A stretch of 64,000 bases of DNA from Anaerolineae bacterium. GTDB taxonomy: Bacteria > Chloroflexota > Anaerolineae > Aggregatilineales > Phototrophicaceae. Position 1 is the stretch's first letter. Each line of letters begins with the position of its first letter. Below the pieces are notes generated by a model. It was not told where the DNA came from, made no database searches, and worked only from the letters and a program-made list of their open reading frames with translations. Where the stretch lies: assembly GCA_020849765.1 (NCBI GenBank), contig JADLAY010000080.1, forward strand, positions 60,463 to 124,462, in the 5' to 3' direction. This document shows positions 61,600 to 64,000 of the stretch, piece by piece. The position numbers and the translations under genes are program-made.

Positions 61600-62667
61600 C
61601 TACGACGGTTCGCCGAGCGCTGCGGGTAGTTCGAGAAAGGCACCGTAGCGCTCGACCGCCGCGTCGATGGCGGCGCGCTCGTCGGCGCTGAGCGGGCGCT
61701 GCGGCGTGATGTGCACGGTCGCCGCGCCCTTCTTGATCGTCGACCGCCAGCGCGCGACGATCTCCCCGGCGATCACGACCGGCGCGTCCAGCGTGTAGCC
61801 CTGCTCGACGTCCTGCCCGGCGCTGACGGCCTTGCCGAACTCGGCATAGCCGACGAAGTACTCGTCAAACAGCGGCAGCAGATGCGCGGTCAGCGCGTGT
61901 TCAGGAGCGGCCGCCCTCATGGGTGAGAACCAGTGCGTTTGCCCGTCGACCTCGACGCGTTCGAGCTGCGCCTCAGCCAGGGCGATACCAGCTTTGGCGT
62001 CGGCCATCGTCAGCCCTGACCACCAGGCGAAATCGCGCAGCGTCGCCGGGCCGTGTCCGCTGAAGTAACGGCGCACGAGTTCGGCCAGCGCCTCGTCCCC
62101 TTCGAGATCGCGCCCCGCCGGGACGCGCTCGTCGACCAGCGCGTAGGTGTGCTGCTTGCCCTCCATGGTTCCGTTGCAGACGACCAGTTCCAGTTCCGCG
62201 TGCATCATGATGATGCCCATGCGCAGGCCGCCGGTCGCGATGCCTGCCTCGTCCAGGCGCGTGCGGAGTTGCTTGCGCGTGAGATGGCGCCCGCCGTCCA
62301 GCGCCCGCGCGATCACGTCGTTGCAGCGAGCGAGCTGTGCGCTGTCCAACTCCAACTGGCGATTCATGTAGGCGGCCAGCTTGTGCACACGGGGCGCGGT
62401 CAGCCGCATGATCCAGCGCAGATCCTCCGGCGAGACCAGGTGCCAGGTCGGCCGCATGATGTGCGTGCGCACGAGCCGCCCGTCGTCGATCGCGCGCGAC
62501 ATCCCGGCATCGGTCGCGCCGTCGACACGCAGACCGAGCGCCCACTTCGCACCGAGGTATTCCTGCGCCTGGACGGCCCCCAACGCCGCGACCGCATCCT
62601 CCGGCGAGGCGAACTTCTCCCCCTGCAAGCGCTGCGTGTGAAGCCGCTTTATTGCGATGTTCGGCAT
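61600..62667 (-). CDS. Winged-helix DNA-binding domain protein (HTH_42/YcaQ-like)
   Basis: 355 aa. LHTQRLQGEKFASPEDAVAA, GAVQAQEYLGAKWALGLRVD and VRTHIMRPTWHLVSPEDLRW are typical of the AlkX/YcaQ-like winged-helix family; YFSGHGPATLRDFAWWSGLT is the central motif. YcaQ unhooks DNA crosslinks through a QxQ active site; here QAQ is present (VQAQEYLG). It may thus be a DNA glycosylase-like protein. It is divergent from the WYL regulator. Confidence 0.85.
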   Translation of the reverse strand: MPNIAIKRLHTQRLQGEKFASPEDAVAALGAVQAQEYLGAKWALGLRVDGATDAGMSRAIDDGRLVRTHIMRPTWHLVSPEDLRWIMRLTAPRVHKLAAYMNRQLELDSAQLARCNDVIARALDGGRHLTRKQLRTRLDEAGIATGGLRMGIIMMHAELELVVCNGTMEGKQHTYALVDERVPAGRDLEGDEALAELVRRYFSGHGPATLRDFAWWSGLTMADAKAGIALAEAQLERVEVDGQTHWFSPMRAAAPEHALTAHLLPLFDEYFVGYAEFGKAVSAGQDVEQGYTLDAPVVIAGEIVARWRSTIKKGAATVHITPQRPLSADERAAIDAAVERYGAFLELPAALGEPS

Positions 62668-62757
62668 GTATCGTCCCTCGTCTTTCGTCCCTCTACCCTT
62701 GATCGTAGGGCCACATCAGGACAGAATTCGCCCTGATTAGACGAGAGGATGTGCCCG

Positions 62758-63723
62758 ATGTATTCGCCGACGACCCGCCTGCTGACCGTGCTCGAACTCC
62801 TGCAATCGTACAAGCAGATGAGCGGCAGAGAGATTGCACGACGCCTCGAAGTCGACGTGCGCACCGTCCGCCGCTACATCGTCTCGCTGCAAGACATGGG
62901 CATCCCGGTCGAGGCTGAGCGCGGGCCGTATGGGGCCTATCAGTTGCAGCGTGGGGATCGTCTGCCGCCGCTCATGCTCACTGATGCCGAGGCCGTCGCC
63001 ATCACACTGGGGCTGCTCACCATCCGTGAGTTCAGCTTCCCGGTCGACGTGGCCGCGGTCGAGGGCGCGCTGGCGAAAACCGAGCGCGTCCTGCCGGAGA
63101 AGCCGCTGGCTCAGGTGCGCGGTCTGCAAGAGGCGATCACGTTCAATATCTGGTCGCACACCACGCCACCCGCGCTGCGCCAGAACGATTTCGTCGTCAC
63201 GCTCAGCAGCGCCGCGCAGAGCCGCCAGCGCGTCCATCTGAGCTACCGCGCCTGGAGCGGCGACGACACTGAGCGCGACTTCGACCCGTATGGGATTGTC
63301 TTCAACGAGGGCTACTGGTACACGGCGGGCTACTGCCGTCTGCGCCAGGACTTGCGCACCTTCCGGCTGGATCGCATCACGGCGCTCGAAACCCGCGACG
63401 AGACATTCGAGCGCCCAGCGGATTTCGACGCGCTCGATCATGTGCTGCGCTCGATCGCCTTTGTGCCGGAGGCGCATCAGGTCGAGGTGCTGCTCAAGAC
63501 CACGCTCGACCGCGCGCAGACCGCCATCCCTCCCGCGCTGGGGTCGCTGGAGGTCACCTATGAGGGCATCGTCTTCCGGCGCAGCGCCTCGCAACTGGAG
63601 TGGATCGCGCCCATTCTGATGAATCTGGACTTCCCGGTCGTCGTGCGCCAGCCGGACGAGCTGCGCGATCTGCTGCGGCAGATGGCGGCCAGAGCGCTGG
63701 CGATGATCGGGGATGATCAATAG
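62758..63723 (+). CDS. YafY-type WYL-domain transcriptional regulator
   Basis: 321 aa. HTH at the N-terminus (LLTVLELLQSYKQMSGREIA and RRLEVDVRTVRRYIVSLQDM), a WYL domain in the middle (ATRVHLSYRAWSG-like segment, then RDFDPYGIVFNEGYWYTAGY) and a WCX C-terminal extension. WYL proteins bind nucleic acid or small ligands and control DNA-damage, defence or metabolic genes. ATG 62758 is 9 bases after GAGAGG; ATG 62749 is also in frame. It probably controls itself and the divergent YcaQ-like gene. Confidence 0.9.
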   Translation: MYSPTTRLLTVLELLQSYKQMSGREIARRLEVDVRTVRRYIVSLQDMGIPVEAERGPYGAYQLQRGDRLPPLMLTDAEAVAITLGLLTIREFSFPVDVAAVEGALAKTERVLPEKPLAQVRGLQEAITFNIWSHTTPPALRQNDFVVTLSSAAQSRQRVHLSYRAWSGDDTERDFDPYGIVFNEGYWYTAGYCRLRQDLRTFRLDRITALETRDETFERPADFDALDHVLRSIAFVPEAHQVEVLLKTTLDRAQTAIPPALGSLEVTYEGIVFRRSASQLEWIAPILMNLDFPVVVRQPDELRDLLRQMAARALAMIGDDQ

Positions 63724-63780
63724 CGAAAGCAACGGCGGTTGAGAGGGCATGGGTGATCAAGAGTTGGTATCGGCAGTCGT

Positions 63781-63837
63781 TCGCCGACGGTTCAAACCGT
63801 CGGCTAGTGAGCATCAAGCACGCTAAAGGTGCTAGCG
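63781..63837. repeat. Partial hairpin repeat, family B
   Basis: CCGACGGTTCAAACCGTCGGCTAG and AAGCACGCTAAAGGTGCT match the modules of the copy at 1191. The remaining end of the window (63838-64000) has no supported gene; an ATG at 63918 opens a frame to the edge but is too short to judge. Confidence 0.55.
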
Positions 63838-64000
63838 AGATTGGCGGACGAGTGAACCCGTGTATTGGAGCATCTTCAGTAGCAGTTGTGCTAGATCGGT
63901 CACCCAGCAAAAGCTAAATGCTTGATACAAAGAGCCTCCTCAAGGGGAAGACCCAACAGGAAATTGCAGTAGACACAGCAGAGATGCGCGGTCAATTTGG

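Noticed and set aside
63918..64000. Start of a gene at the right window edge
   Set aside because: An ATG opens 27 codons to the edge, but there is no ribosome site and the length is too short to judge.
1..64000. CRISPR array or tRNA genes
   Set aside because: No regularly spaced direct repeats with unique spacers and no cloverleaf with a T-loop motif were seen. A tRNAscan or CRISPR search could confirm.

Overview
The window is high-GC bacterial DNA that reads as a chromosomal segment of a filamentous-type Chloroflexota (Anaerolineae-like) bacterium. The grounds are inference from gene content: a membrane-anchored YvcK next to gap and pgk, a Ser/Thr kinase with an extracellular repeat region, ScyD/ScyE-like and LysM secreted proteins, a XisH/XisI pair, DMT and PRC-barrel proteins, and intergenic spaces packed with short palindromic and heptanucleotide repeats. 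No rRNA, tRNA, CRISPR array or complete insertion sequence was recognised.

Layout. 1-7.4 kb: end of a membrane protein, a Uma2-type nuclease, then a same-strand central-metabolism run (yvcK, gap, pgk) followed by asnB. 7.5-22.3 kb: secreted beta-propeller protein, an MFS exporter behind a perfect CIRCE operator, a truncated FeoA-like ORF, a Ser/Thr kinase, tpiA followed by a membrane protein with an acidic tandem-repeat tail, a DMT transporter with a His-rich tail, a PRC-barrel protein, and a minus-strand group upp / arginase-like / polyprenyl-phosphate sugar-phosphotransferase. 22.3-29.7 kb: cytochrome c, ScyD-like protein, DUF503, double GNAT, phosphotriesterase-like and metallo-beta-lactamase-fold hydrolases, and two iron-chelate binding proteins without permease or ATPase. 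30.2-35.5 kb: a minus-strand run of two flavodoxin-domain proteins, a methyltransferase, several small membrane proteins and an alpha/beta hydrolase.

36.5-40.7 kb is accessory: a TIR-TPR protein, and a macrolide-type glycosyltransferase gene broken into two remnants by about 2.1 kb of lower-GC DNA carrying a HEAT-repeat gene. 41-44.5 kb holds sucCD, a XisH/XisI pair and an AlaX-like protein. 44.5-54.5 kb holds a DHA2 exporter, CoA-binding protein, an orphan Imm5-type immunity protein, secreted proteins, an HNH nuclease pair, a methyltransferase and two PNPOx-like proteins.

The strongest candidate for an undescribed system is 55.5-59.7 kb on the minus strand: a subtilisin-like protease with a Pro-rich C-terminal tail, a B12-binding radical SAM enzyme of the RiPP C-methyltransferase type (C-x7-C-x2-C cluster motif), and a small standalone protein that resembles the protease's own propeptide and ends in a Pro-rich tail. 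Together they look like a peptide-modification and proteolysis module whose substrate may be the small protein or the protease tail. A second discovery-grade signal is a family of non-autonomous transposon-like elements (about 173-195 bp) with terminal inverted repeats and 8-bp flanking direct repeats at three sites.
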